Of a DNA stretch of 17,810 nucleotides, positions 1 to 6,522 are shown in pieces. The notes under the pieces were generated by a model. The model made no database searches. It was not told where the DNA came from and saw only the letters and a program-made list of their open reading frames with translations. A program made the position numbers and the translations under genes. This stretch comes from Chloroflexota bacterium (lineage in GTDB: Bacteria > Chloroflexota > Anaerolineae > Promineifilales > Promineifilaceae), in contig JAAEOP010000648.1 in the NCBI GenBank assembly GCA_024223125.1, forward strand, positions 1 to 17,810, read 5' to 3'. The first letter of the stretch is position 1. Each line of letters starts with the position of its first letter.

Positions 1-10
1 CAACGAACTT

Positions 11-880
11 ATGACAAAAATCCGGCGCATTGAACTACGAACGCGCCGTTTGGTGAATGATAGTTTTGCCGGCGAATACCATTCGGTATTTAAGGGGCGG
101 GGGATGGAGTTTGACGAGGTACGGCCGTACCAACCCGGCGATGAAATTCGTACCATTGATTGGAATGTAACCGCCCGCACTGGCAGCCCCTATGTCAAAA
201 GATATGTGGAAGAACGGGAACTGACGGTGATGCTGGTTGTAGACGCCTCCGCTTCAGAAAACTTTGGTTCGGTGAACAGGTTTAAGCGAGAATTAGCGGC
301 CGAGTTAACGGCTGTGCTTGCCTTCGCGGCCACCACAAACAATGACAAAGTGGGGTTGCTCATCTTCACCGACCAGGTAGAACTGTACATACCGCCGCGC
401 AAAGGGCGCAAGCACGTCTTGCGGATCATCCGTGAAATGCTGGCTTTTGAACCTCAAGGAAGTAGCACCGACATTAAATTGGCCCTGGACAGTGTCAACC
501 GCCTATTGAAGCGGCGCAGTATCGTTTTTCTACTGTCAGACTTCATTGCTGAGCCGGACAACTACCGCAAAGAGTTAAGCATCACCAACCGGCGGCACGA
601 TCTCATCGCTGTAGATTTGAGCGACCCCATGGAAGAAGGCATTGCCAATGTGGGTTTGCTGGCTGTAGAAGACCCAGAATCAGGCGAGATTATGTGGCTG
701 GATACAAGCAGCCAGAAGTGGCAGAAAGCCTTTAGCCAACGCCTTAGCCAGATGGAAAGCGGTAAAAATCAAATCTTCATCAACGCCAGCGTAGACCACA
801 TTAACATCGGCACGGACGAAGATTATACAGCCCCGTTAACCACCTTCTTTGAACAACGCGCCATGAGGATTCGGCATTAG
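11..880 (+). CDS. DUF58 domain-containing protein (von Willebrand A-like), 5' end probably outside window
   Basis: This belongs to the DUF58 family, usually encoded beside a MoxR-type AAA+ ATPase and thought to act in complex assembly or envelope stress; that role is family knowledge, not visible here. The sequence shows the family core KGRGMEFDEVRPYQPGD (residues 28-44), then IDWNVTARTG and PYVKRYVEERELTVMLVVD, followed by a MIDAS-like DASAS (78-82), a second GSSTD and a LLSDF strand. There is no membrane segment, so this is the short soluble form. The reading frame is open to the left edge (codons AAC GAA CTT precede the ATG), and relatives usually begin a few residues earlier with a PELL..IRRIE-like segment. 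The true start is therefore likely just upstream and the gene is 5' partial. A MoxR gene would be expected to the left. The next gene is convergent. Confidence 0.9.
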   Translation: MTKIRRIELRTRRLVNDSFAGEYHSVFKGRGMEFDEVRPYQPGDEIRTIDWNVTARTGSPYVKRYVEERELTVMLVVDASASENFGSVNRFKRELAAELTAVLAFAATTNNDKVGLLIFTDQVELYIPPRKGRKHVLRIIREMLAFEPQGSSTDIKLALDSVNRLLKRRSIVFLLSDFIAEPDNYRKELSITNRRHDLIAVDLSDPMEEGIANVGLLAVEDPESGEIMWLDTSSQKWQKAFSQRLSQMESGKNQIFINASVDHINIGTDEDYTAPLTTFFEQRAMRIRH

Positions 881-917
881 CCACTGTTCAGTGATCGGTT
901 TTCAGTCGTCAGGAGTA
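881..917. repeat. degenerate heptanucleotide tandem repeat, locus 1
   Basis: From 883 the sequence breaks into 7-base units: actgttc, agtgatc, ggttttc, agtcgtc, aggagta. Four of them end in TC. It begins just after the DUF58 stop. It belongs with the CAGT-type units at 8254-8317. The unit matches are imperfect, so the call rests on the shared period of 7 seen at five intergenic loci. Confidence 0.5.
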
Positions 918-964
918 AAACGTGGTTAAACGTTAAAAAAGGCAAACAAATTGTGGGGCTACCG

Positions 965-1026
965 AGACCCTAAGGGTTTTACTCCTAAGAACACCATTGT
1001 ATTGGGCACAAAAACCCTTAGGGTCT
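965..1026. repeat. 62-bp inverted repeat, AGACC/GGTCT family, copy 1
   Basis: Two perfect 16-base arms, AGACCCTAAGGGTTTT at 965-980 and AAAACCCTTAGGGTCT at 1011-1026, enclose a 30-base loop. The element lies between the convergent DUF58 and nucleotidyltransferase genes. The arm ends (AGACC...GGTCT), the G-rich/T-run border inside each arm and the loop length match copies near 10850 and 11710. It could act as a bidirectional terminator, or be a dispersed palindromic element. Confidence 0.75.
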
Positions 1027-1076
1027 GAACGGATACGATGATTTAGTCGAGGTAGCGCCCTCCCATATTTTATTCC

Positions 1077-1856
1077 TTAACTATTTCTTCTCTCAACCAG
1101 CTTTTGAATCTCTGTTTCAAAACGGGTATCAGGTGTGAATTGCAGTTTGAGGCGGCGAATGACGGCCGTGCGCGCCCCCAGATACGCAGCCAACAATTCC
1201 CGCAGATGGCTGGCTGTGGCCTGTGTGCTGGGCATGAAGTAAGCTTTTAATAGGTCTACACGAGCCGGTTCTTCGGGAGGTAAAATGTTTAGTAAAAGCG
1301 GCAGCGAAAAGTGCTGTAGTTCCAGATAAATGGGAAACGGTTTGTCATTGTCGCCACGCATTATCAGCCGGAACACATCCCAAAACATGATCCAGAAGCG
1401 TTCGTCTAACTGTGTTAATTCTGCGGCCGTGATCAGAGGCCTTGTTGGCAATGTTTGCAGACAGGCAGCCTGATATTGTTCAGCCCAGCCATCTTTGTCT
1501 TTCAGGATACGAATATCCCGATCCCAGGGGTTGGGTTGTAAATCAGTCATGGTTTCATAACGGCAATCTATTTTGGTTCCGTTACTGTAAAGGGCGATGT
1601 GAAAATACGGCCGTACATGCCCGGCATCAAATGATTTTGCAGATACATACGGGTTAACAGACTGCACAAAACTGCGTCGTTTTTCCCAGGCGAGATCTCG
1701 TTGGAATGCATCAGTATAAACCAAAGCGACATCCATATCGGAGTAGGCGTCTTCGCGGCGACGGCCGTAAGACCCAGCCATAAAACAGACCACAATCTCT
1801 CTTTCCCCTAATACATGTTGCTGCAAACGTACAAGTACCCGATCTTGTTCAAACAT
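1077..1856 (-). CDS. nucleotidyltransferase domain protein (pol-beta / aminoglycoside adenylyltransferase-like)
   Basis: Cytoplasmic protein of 259 residues with the pol-beta nucleotidyltransferase signature: GSYG at 28-31, D40 and D42 in YSDMDVAL, and a third carboxylate D97 in TKIDCRYE. These residues bind the metal-NTP complex in this superfamily. Residues from about 110 onward form a helical C-terminal domain, so it is much larger than minimal MNT antitoxins. Overall layout resembles the streptomycin/aminoglycoside adenylyltransferase-like group, but the substrate cannot be read from sequence. Start: ATG complementary to 1854-1856, with GAGGAAA upstream at good spacing. It is a stand-alone gene, convergent with DUF58 and divergent from the gene at 1968. 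Three ACGGCCGT octamers fall inside it (1162, 1607, 1761). Confidence 0.85.
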   Translation of the reverse strand: MFEQDRVLVRLQQHVLGEREIVVCFMAGSYGRRREDAYSDMDVALVYTDAFQRDLAWEKRRSFVQSVNPYVSAKSFDAGHVRPYFHIALYSNGTKIDCRYETMTDLQPNPWDRDIRILKDKDGWAEQYQAACLQTLPTRPLITAAELTQLDERFWIMFWDVFRLIMRGDNDKPFPIYLELQHFSLPLLLNILPPEEPARVDLLKAYFMPSTQATASHLRELLAAYLGARTAVIRRLKLQFTPDTRFETEIQKLVERRNS

Positions 1857-1893
1857 AATATTTCCTCACAATTATTAAAAAAAGGGTGATGAG

Positions 1894-1926
1894 TTACCAA
1901 TAAAACACAGTTTCCCATGTTATAAT
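1894..1926 (+). promoter_or_regulatory. putative sigma70 extended -10 promoter for the 1968-2855 unit
   Basis: TATAAT at 1921-1926 is preceded by TG one base upstream (1918-1919), an extended -10. The only -35-like hexamer, TTACCA at 1894-1899, is weak and too far (21 bases), consistent with an extended -10 promoter. The predicted transcript starts near 1933, giving a leader of about 35 bases. Confidence 0.55.
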
Positions 1927-1967
1927 ACCCTTGTCTTTGCTTAGTGTGAATGAATAAGGAGAAGGTT

Positions 1968-2363
1968 ATGCACATTCAGGTAACTGATGTTTTATATGAT
2001 GAAGAAACGAAGTTAACAATGGTCGAATTTTCTACACCGTTTGGCATAGGTGTAGGAGAATGGCGTTATGGTTCTCCAGAGCGATATTCCCATCATGATA
2101 TTGAAATCGAAACTGCTTTTCGTCTAACCTGGGGCAAAGATATACAGCCGGCCAAAGATGAGCAGTTCGTTATTGATTATGATTTAGATCATCTGGTAAC
2201 TTTACAAGGCAAATTAGAATCAGTGGAATCAGATGGTGTGGCCTATGTACGTATTGGCTCTAGTCTTGTTACCATCAAAACAGATATTGGCGAAGCCCTG
2301 CCTCTGGATACCTTTGTTCGTATCCATGCCGATAAAATCATCTTGTTTCCTTACGATACATAA
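1968..2363 (+). CDS. hypothetical protein, 131 aa
   Basis: I do not recognise this protein. It is acidic, soluble, without signal peptide or membrane segment, and predicted to be strand-rich. An N-terminal segment (MHIQVTDVLYDEETKL) is followed by a WRYGSPERYSHHDIEIE stretch, and a C-terminal half reads like a small beta domain (GVAYVRIGSSLVTIKTD...FVRIHADKIILFPYD). I chose the ATG at 1968 because AAGGAG (1956-1961) sits 6 bases upstream; the in-frame ATG at 1950 would place that site inside the gene. A strong -10 lies just upstream. The YbaK-type gene follows after 6 bases, so the two are probably co-transcribed. No CGGCCG motif occurs in it, unlike most neighbours. Real gene likely; function unknown. 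Confidence 0.75.
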   Translation: MHIQVTDVLYDEETKLTMVEFSTPFGIGVGEWRYGSPERYSHHDIEIETAFRLTWGKDIQPAKDEQFVIDYDLDHLVTLQGKLESVESDGVAYVRIGSSLVTIKTDIGEALPLDTFVRIHADKIILFPYDT

Positions 2364-2369
2364 AAGCGA

Positions 2370-2855
2370 ATGAACGCTCAGGATTTACACAGCCATATTG
2401 TGCAAAATAATATTACGGCCGAGATTATTCATCTTGATGTGCCCACGCCAACAGTAGCGGCCGCAGCTGCGGCCGTAGGCGTTGATCCTCAACAAATTAT
2501 CAAATCAGTCTTGTTTTTGGCAGATAAGAAACCGGTGCTGGCGCTGGCCAACGGTCTGGCCCGAATTGACCGCAAGGTGTTAGCTGACACTGTGGGGGTA
2601 GCGCGGCGGCGGACGAAGATTGCCAACCCGGAACAGGTATTGGCACACACAGGGTACGTAGCCGGATCGGTGCCTCCATTTGGGCATGTGCGGCCGTTGT
2701 GGACGATTGTAGATACGGCCGTGATCCAGCTAACCAATCCCCTCATTTACGGCGGCGGCGGCGAAACCAATGCCCTGCTCAAATTAACAGTAACGGAACT
2801 CCTGCGGGTAACGGGAGGCAAGGTAGCCTACCTTTCAGAACAAACTGACTATTAA
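2370..2855 (+). CDS. YbaK/EbsC-family aminoacyl-tRNA deacylase-like protein
   Basis: Members of this family hydrolyse mischarged aminoacyl-tRNAs in trans (for example Cys-tRNA-Pro or Ala-tRNA-Pro). The 161-residue length fits the single-domain form. Visible signatures are IIKSVLF at 43-49 with the conserved Lys45, the middle strand ARIDRKVLAD, and TGYVAGSVPPFGH at 94-106. The substrate class (YbaK, ProXp-ala or other) cannot be settled here. A run of alanines at 30-35 sits where relatives have a charged helix; it is encoded by two CGGCCG motifs in an 18-bp palindrome. It starts 6 bases after the preceding gene with only a weak ribosome site (AAGCGA), suggesting translational coupling. Its stop codon overlaps that of the convergent oxidoreductase within TTAA. 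Confidence 0.9.
   Translation: MNAQDLHSHIVQNNITAEIIHLDVPTPTVAAAAAAVGVDPQQIIKSVLFLADKKPVLALANGLARIDRKVLADTVGVARRRTKIANPEQVLAHTGYVAGSVPPFGHVRPLWTIVDTAVIQLTNPLIYGGGGETNALLKLTVTELLRVTGGKVAYLSEQTDY
2458..2475. repeat. 18-bp perfect palindrome inside the YbaK-type gene
   Basis: CGGCCGCAGCTGCGGCCG is a perfect palindrome made of two CGGCCG copies around CAGCTG. It encodes part of the polyalanine stretch. Confidence 0.8.
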
Positions 2856-3889
2856 CCGTTGACCATTAAAACAAGCTTGCCGGCTACATCCCCATCGGCC
2901 AAACGTTGCAGTGCGGTCTGACCTTTATGTAAGGGATAAATGGTGTCTATGATAGGACGGAGACGGCCGTTAAACAACAACCTCATCACTGCTTCATAAT
3001 CCGTACTTGTACCCATTGTGCTGCCGATAATTGTTAAATGCTTGCCAAATATGAGCCGGTTATCCAATTCAAACTTTGGCCCGCTGCTGTTGCCCACTGT
3101 CAGTAAACGTCCGCCTCGTTTTAGAGCACGCAGCGAGGTATGAAAGGTAGCGGCGCCCACATTATCTACCACCACATCCACCCCCATCCGATTCGTGGCT
3201 TTGAAAATCGCTTTACCCCAATTTTCTTCATGCCGGTTAATGGTAACGTCGGCGCCTAATTCACGGGCCAGTTGCAGCTTTTTGGCTGAGGAACCTACGA
3301 CATAAATGCAGCCTGCCCCAGCCAATTTAGCAATCTGAATAGAAGCGGTATTAACGCCGCCGCCAGCGCCCACAATCAATACCGTTTCCCCCGCTTGCAA
3401 ATTCCCTTGTGTAATAAGTGAATGCCAGGCGGTTACAAAAACGAGTGAGGCAGCGGCCGCATCCTCAAAGGCAACCTCATCGGGCATTTTTAATAAGTTA
3501 CGGGTGGGCACGGCCGCGTACTCCGCAAAAAAACCATCCACATGCTCGCCGAAAAGAGCAAAACGGTTTGTCATATTGTCGCGTCCCAGCCGGGCGAAAT
3601 AATCAGCCGGGTCCCACAAGGTGGGATTTACAGCTACCCGGTCGCCCACTTGTACGGTCGAAACATCCTTCCCCACTGAGGCTACAATACCGGCGCCATC
3701 GCTCCCCATAATATGCGGCATTTTCAAATTCAGACCAGGCCAACCGGCTAACACCCATAAGTCTAACCGATTTAGCGCCGCCGCCTTCACTTGCAACAAT
3801 ACCTCATCCGGCCCTATTTCTGGCTCAGGCACATCGGCAACCTGTACCTGGTTCAAATCTCCATGTTCATAAAAAACAACTGCTTTCAT
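2852..3889 (-). CDS. MDR-superfamily alcohol dehydrogenase / quinone oxidoreductase-like protein
   Basis: A 345-residue medium-chain dehydrogenase/reductase. The N-terminal GroES-like domain spans about residues 1-130 (EIGPDEVLLQVKAAALNRLDLWV, GSDGAGIV at 62-69, VGDRVAVNP at 81-89). The Rossmann domain carries VGAGGGVNTASIQIAK (173-188) for NAD(P). The usual catalytic zinc Cys is replaced (AALNRLD), and the segment where relatives carry four structural-zinc cysteines (about 90-112) has none. It is thus probably a zinc-free reductase of the quinone oxidoreductase type; substrate unknown. Start: ATG at 3887-3889 with GAGAGGA upstream. It is convergent with the YbaK-type gene and overlaps its stop. 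A promoter-like pair lies at 3967-3995 (minus), giving a 5' leader that contains the heptamer repeat. Confidence 0.9.
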   Translation of the reverse strand: MKAVVFYEHGDLNQVQVADVPEPEIGPDEVLLQVKAAALNRLDLWVLAGWPGLNLKMPHIMGSDGAGIVASVGKDVSTVQVGDRVAVNPTLWDPADYFARLGRDNMTNRFALFGEHVDGFFAEYAAVPTRNLLKMPDEVAFEDAAAASLVFVTAWHSLITQGNLQAGETVLIVGAGGGVNTASIQIAKLAGAGCIYVVGSSAKKLQLARELGADVTINRHEENWGKAIFKATNRMGVDVVVDNVGAATFHTSLRALKRGGRLLTVGNSSGPKFELDNRLIFGKHLTIIGSTMGTSTDYEAVMRLLFNGRLRPIIDTIYPLHKGQTALQRLADGDVAGKLVLMVNG

Positions 3890-3929
3890 GTTCGTGTCCT
3901 CTCAAAAATGCTTAACTTAATGACATTGA

Positions 3930-3957
3930 CTAGCCACCAACCACTAACCACCAAAAA
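3930..3957. repeat. degenerate heptanucleotide tandem repeat, locus 2 (CTAGCCA type)
   Basis: Four consecutive 7-base units: ctagcca, ccaacca, ctaacca, ccaaaaa. They are the same family, in complement, as 14964-15005. The locus lies in the presumed 5' leader of the minus-strand oxidoreductase gene. Confidence 0.65.
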
Positions 3958-3966
3958 TTTTTCCAG

Positions 3967-3995
3967 ATAATAGGCAGTTGATTAAAAGTAAGCAA
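3967..3995 (-). promoter_or_regulatory. putative promoter of the 2852-3889 oxidoreductase
   Basis: On the minus strand, TTGCTT (3990-3995) and TATTAT (3967-3972, five of six matches to the consensus -10) are separated by 17 bases. The -35 is a weak match. Start would be near 3960, upstream of the heptamer repeat. Confidence 0.4.
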
Positions 3996-4022
3996 AGTTT
4001 CCCTTGTCGCCAGCATCATGTT

Positions 4023-4050
4023 TTGGTAAGTTCTGTAAGTTAGATATGAT
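4023..4050 (+). promoter_or_regulatory. putative promoter for the gene at 4071
   Basis: TTGGTA (4023-4028) and TATGAT (4045-4050) are spaced 16 bases. They sit just upstream of the GAAGGGG ribosome site at 4058-4064. Only moderately close to consensus. Confidence 0.35.
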
Positions 4051-4070
4051 TAATCTTGAAGGGGTTTTCC

Positions 4071-4616
4071 GTGAAGAGTGTAAAACATCATGTGCATGGC
4101 AAATTGATACTGGCCGATGGGGCTGCGGCCGTTACCCACAACACACTCATCCTACTAGACCCATATCCGGAAAAGAAAACGGCCGACTCCCTTTATCTCC
4201 GTTATGCGGTAGTGGTACAAGGGCCAGAAGATCACATTTTCCCCGCCTTTTTGTTGGATGATTGGGGGAACGAAAATCGCTCTCTCGATTTGTATGGCTG
4301 GATTGAAGATGAAGGTAACCAATACCCACGCTCAGAGGTGTTTGGTTTTAACAATGATGGCACAGAAACCCAATGTTTTTTACGCGCCTTAGAATTGTAT
4401 TCCCGGTTGCCCTGTTATGCGTACCCAGAGCCAACTATGCCGTTATCTGACGGCGTTTTGTTGAGACATATTTTATTACCCGACCCAGTAGTCCCTACGA
4501 TACATAAAAGCAAACGGCCGTCACATTTACAACGGCCGTTAGTCTCCGCCAAAGTAACCTGGTGGCAAATCAATCCGGGATTGTCGTTAGATCAGATAGT
4601 TATTGGGTTAGCATGA
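4071..4616 (+). CDS. hypothetical protein, 181 aa, GTG start
   Basis: I do not recognise a family. The product is soluble, lacks signal peptide or membrane segments, and has an N-terminal strand-rich part (HHVHGKLILADGAAAV, YLRYAVVVQGPEDHIFPAFLLDDW) followed by DLYGWIEDEG, a proline-rich middle (LLPDPVVPTIHK) and a C-terminal WWQINPGLSLDQIVIGLA. I chose GTG at 4071 because GAAGGGG at 4058-4064 is 6 bases upstream; a TTG at 4056 in the same frame would swallow that site. Four CGGCCG-type motifs (4125, 4179, 4514, 4532) match the genomic habit of its neighbours and support coding. It heads the plus-strand run but is 61 bases from the next gene, so a shared operon is not certain. Confidence 0.65.
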   Translation: MKSVKHHVHGKLILADGAAAVTHNTLILLDPYPEKKTADSLYLRYAVVVQGPEDHIFPAFLLDDWGNENRSLDLYGWIEDEGNQYPRSEVFGFNNDGTETQCFLRALELYSRLPCYAYPEPTMPLSDGVLLRHILLPDPVVPTIHKSKRPSHLQRPLVSAKVTWWQINPGLSLDQIVIGLA

Positions 4617-4626
4617 TGTTACTACT

Positions 4627-4660
4627 GTCATTCCGAGATAATAGTTGAAATTCTTTCGGT
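4627..4660. repeat. possible decayed CATTCC-type dispersed repeat
   Basis: GTCATTCCGAG (4627-4637) and TTCTTTCGGT (4651-4660) resemble the two ends of widely scattered GTCATTCC...GGAATC elements, with the central palindrome degraded. It fills most of the gap before the transglycosylase gene. Resemblance is from memory only. Confidence 0.3.
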
Positions 4661-4677
4661 AGGCTTAGTATAGGGTT

Positions 4678-5640
4678 ATGAGAAGCCAGAATAAGGGCGT
4701 TTCCAGAAACAATAAGCGATTGTTTGCAATTATGTTGGCCGTTTGTATCGCTGTTCTGCTGTTTGTTTTGTTGATACCAGCAAACCAGATGGGCGCACGG
4801 CCGCTGCCCCAAACTACCCCCGCTGCTCTTTCTCCAATCTGGAGTCCGAGTATTCAACAATGGTCTACCCATATCCATATCCTGGCTAAAACACATGGCT
4901 TAGATCCCGATTTTATTGCCGCCGTCATCAAAGAAGAATCTAACGGTCAGGCCAATCTGGTCAGTCCGGCCGGGGCAGTGGGTTTGATGGGAGTGATGCC
5001 TTCCAGCCCCGGTTTGGAATGGCGGCCGGCGACCGACGATCTGAAAAACCCGGCCATCAACCTGCGCTGGGGCGTAGCCATTCTTGCCGATGTGGTGCGC
5101 CAATCTGGCGGCGACCTTTATTCTGCTTTAGCCGCTTATACCGGTGGTTGGGATCAGGTAGAAAGCCGTGTTCCCCGCGCTTATGCGGCCCAAGTGTTAG
5201 ATAATTACGGCCGTGCCATCATCGTGCGTAATGGGCAATCCCCAGACATCGCTTCGCAGTGGACCATCGCCATCGAAAAAAGGTATGGCTATGTACCCAA
5301 TGAATCGTTGCTTGTCTTGGGGCCCAGCCCCCTTTCTGGACTGCACCTATATGGCAAACATATTGTTTATGATTACGTAGACCAATCCGGCAAATCATAT
5401 TACATCATCGGCTACGCCGTCCCTGTAGCTTTGGTTGCCCCTTTGCCCCCCAATTCCCAACCCGGATTATTGACCGGCGGCGTTGTCCTCACAACAATGG
5501 ACTATTCAGATGTTCCCACTAAAACTGGCGGCAATAACCCGCACGTTTTGATGGCCTGCTTACCCGGCCTGGATCGTTTACGCGGTCAAACCAGCACCCG
5601 TTGGTTTGCACCATCCCAATGCCCAGATTGGGGACGCTAA
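4678..5640 (+). CDS. membrane-anchored lytic transglycosylase (SLT domain)
   Basis: Cleaves the MurNAc-GlcNAc bond of peptidoglycan, judged by family. The order is a basic N-terminus, one hydrophobic segment (about 15-33, signal anchor), a short linker, an SLT/goose-lysozyme-like domain (about 60-180), and a C-terminal domain of unknown role (about 190-320). The catalytic Glu is E87 in AVIKEES. Next come SPAGAVGLMGVMPS and ALAAYTGGWDQV, equivalents of the family GLMQxMP and AYNAG motifs. Here Gln is Gly and Asn is Thr, so substrate contacts may differ. Start: ATG at 4678 with only a weak TAGGG upstream. It is expected to act outside the membrane. The next gene follows after 47 bases that hold a perfect hairpin. 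Confidence 0.85.
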   Translation: MRSQNKGVSRNNKRLFAIMLAVCIAVLLFVLLIPANQMGARPLPQTTPAALSPIWSPSIQQWSTHIHILAKTHGLDPDFIAAVIKEESNGQANLVSPAGAVGLMGVMPSSPGLEWRPATDDLKNPAINLRWGVAILADVVRQSGGDLYSALAAYTGGWDQVESRVPRAYAAQVLDNYGRAIIVRNGQSPDIASQWTIAIEKRYGYVPNESLLVLGPSPLSGLHLYGKHIVYDYVDQSGKSYYIIGYAVPVALVAPLPPNSQPGLLTGGVVLTTMDYSDVPTKTGGNNPHVLMACLPGLDRLRGQTSTRWFAPSQCPDWGR

Positions 5641-5642
5641 AA

Positions 5643-5684
5643 TTGACAGTTGACAATTTTCAATTGTCAACTCACAATTACACG
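5643..5684. repeat. degenerate heptanucleotide repeat with perfect 11-bp hairpin, locus 3 (TTGACAA type)
   Basis: Seven-base units ttgacag, ttgacaa, ttttcaa, ttgtcaa, ctcacaa run from 5643 to 5677. Within them AGTTGACAATT (5648-5658) and AATTGTCAACT (5662-5672) are perfect inverted arms around a 3-base loop. It fills the gap between the transglycosylase stop and the next start. No T-run follows, so it is not a classical terminator. Confidence 0.7.
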
Positions 5685-5687
5685 CTT

Positions 5688-6503
5688 ATGCCAACACCAT
5701 TTATGCACTTACAGATTGCAGAACAAATACAACAGAAAACGACCCGAAACGGTCACGGCCGTTTGCACAATTGCCTGACGGCCGAATGGCCTGCTTTTTA
5801 CCTGGGCAGCGTGGCTCCAGACATTAACGCCATCAGCGATATTCCCCGCGCCGATACTCATTTTTACACTTTGCCTCCCCTGCCCGACAATGACGCCATC
5901 CCCGAAATGCTGGCTGCCTACCCCCAACTGGCCCGCCCTTCTCAAATGAACCCTTCTCAGGCATTGTTTATAGCCGCATATTCCGCTCATCTGCTGCTCG
6001 ATTTAATCTGGCTGCGGGAAGTGGTTGTCCCCTTTTTCGTGGAGGCCGATCATCTTGGTTCGCGGGAGCAGCGCCGCCTGACCCATTTTATTCTATTGAC
6101 TTACCTGGACACATTGGCCTTAGACTCTTTGCCAGACACGGCCGTAACCACTCTCTCCCACGCCCAGCCACAAACCTGGCTCCCCTTTGCCCCTGATTCA
6201 GTTCTGATTGAATGGCGAGATCTATTGGTCGGCCAACTTCATCCCAACGCGCCTATACGTACCATCGAAATTTATGCCGGCCGTTTGCGAATGTCGACCG
6301 CTGAATTTCAAGCCGCCCTGAATGATGCCGCCTGGATGGAAGCTCACATATTCAACAAACTACCGGTAGCCGATATTCAGCAAATTATTAACTCGGCCGC
6401 ACCGCGCAGTATTGAGTTAATTCAAAATTATTTGGTGAATGTACACGTCATTCCTGCCCAGGCAGGAATCCACACACCTGGATACCCACCTTTGCGGGTA
6501 TGA
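5688..6503 (+). CDS. zinc-dependent phospholipase C-like protein with repeat-derived C-terminus
   Basis: Resembles the zinc-dependent phospholipase C fold (alpha-helical, His/Asp metal site). The N-terminus MPTPFMHLQIAEQI carries the conserved His7. Then come FYLGSVAPDINAI (conserved Asp), ADTHFYTLPP (conserved His) and AAYSAHLLLDLIW with an HxxxD pair. The enzymatic activity of this small bacterial branch is not well defined; hydrolysis of phospholipid is inferred. I chose ATG 5688 because MPTPFMHL is the usual family start. The frame opens further upstream, but that part overlaps the previous gene and the heptamer repeat. A clear ribosome site is lacking. The last 20 or so residues (VIPAQAGIHT...) are a translated CATTCC/GGAAT dispersed repeat, so the ancestral stop was probably lost. 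The kinase gene starts 19 bases later. Confidence 0.75.
   Translation: MPTPFMHLQIAEQIQQKTTRNGHGRLHNCLTAEWPAFYLGSVAPDINAISDIPRADTHFYTLPPLPDNDAIPEMLAAYPQLARPSQMNPSQALFIAAYSAHLLLDLIWLREVVVPFFVEADHLGSREQRRLTHFILLTYLDTLALDSLPDTAVTTLSHAQPQTWLPFAPDSVLIEWRDLLVGQLHPNAPIRTIEIYAGRLRMSTAEFQAALNDAAWMEAHIFNKLPVADIQQIINSAAPRSIELIQNYLVNVHVIPAQAGIHTPGYPPLRV
6447..6503. repeat. REP-like dispersed palindromic element (CATTCC/GGAAT type)
   Basis: ATTCCTGCC (6450-6458) pairs with GGCAGGAAT (6461-6469) around a 2-base loop. A second, weaker hairpin follows, ATACCC (6482-6487) with GGGTAT (6496-6501). This two-hairpin layout, with the tell-tale translation VIPAQAGI, is a dispersed repeat seen in many bacteria. It overlaps the 3' end of the phospholipase-like gene and ends about 20 bases before the kinase start. 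Confidence 0.75.
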
Positions 6504-6522
6504 TAGTCAAGAAGCGTCTGTT

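Noticed and set aside
1077..1856. Possible MNT/HEPN toxin-antitoxin or abortive-infection module
   Set aside because: The nucleotidyltransferase is 259 residues with its own C-terminal domain, and no HEPN-type gene is adjacent. The neighbour at 1968 is divergent and unrelated in appearance.
1950..1967. Earlier ATG for the 131-aa gene
   Set aside because: Using it would put the AAGGAG ribosome site inside the coding sequence; the ATG at 1968 has ideal spacing.
4004..4261. Plus-strand open frame of 85 residues overlapping the 181-aa gene
   Set aside because: It lies in another frame of the better-supported gene at 4071, has no ribosome site and reads as low-complexity, shadow-type sequence.
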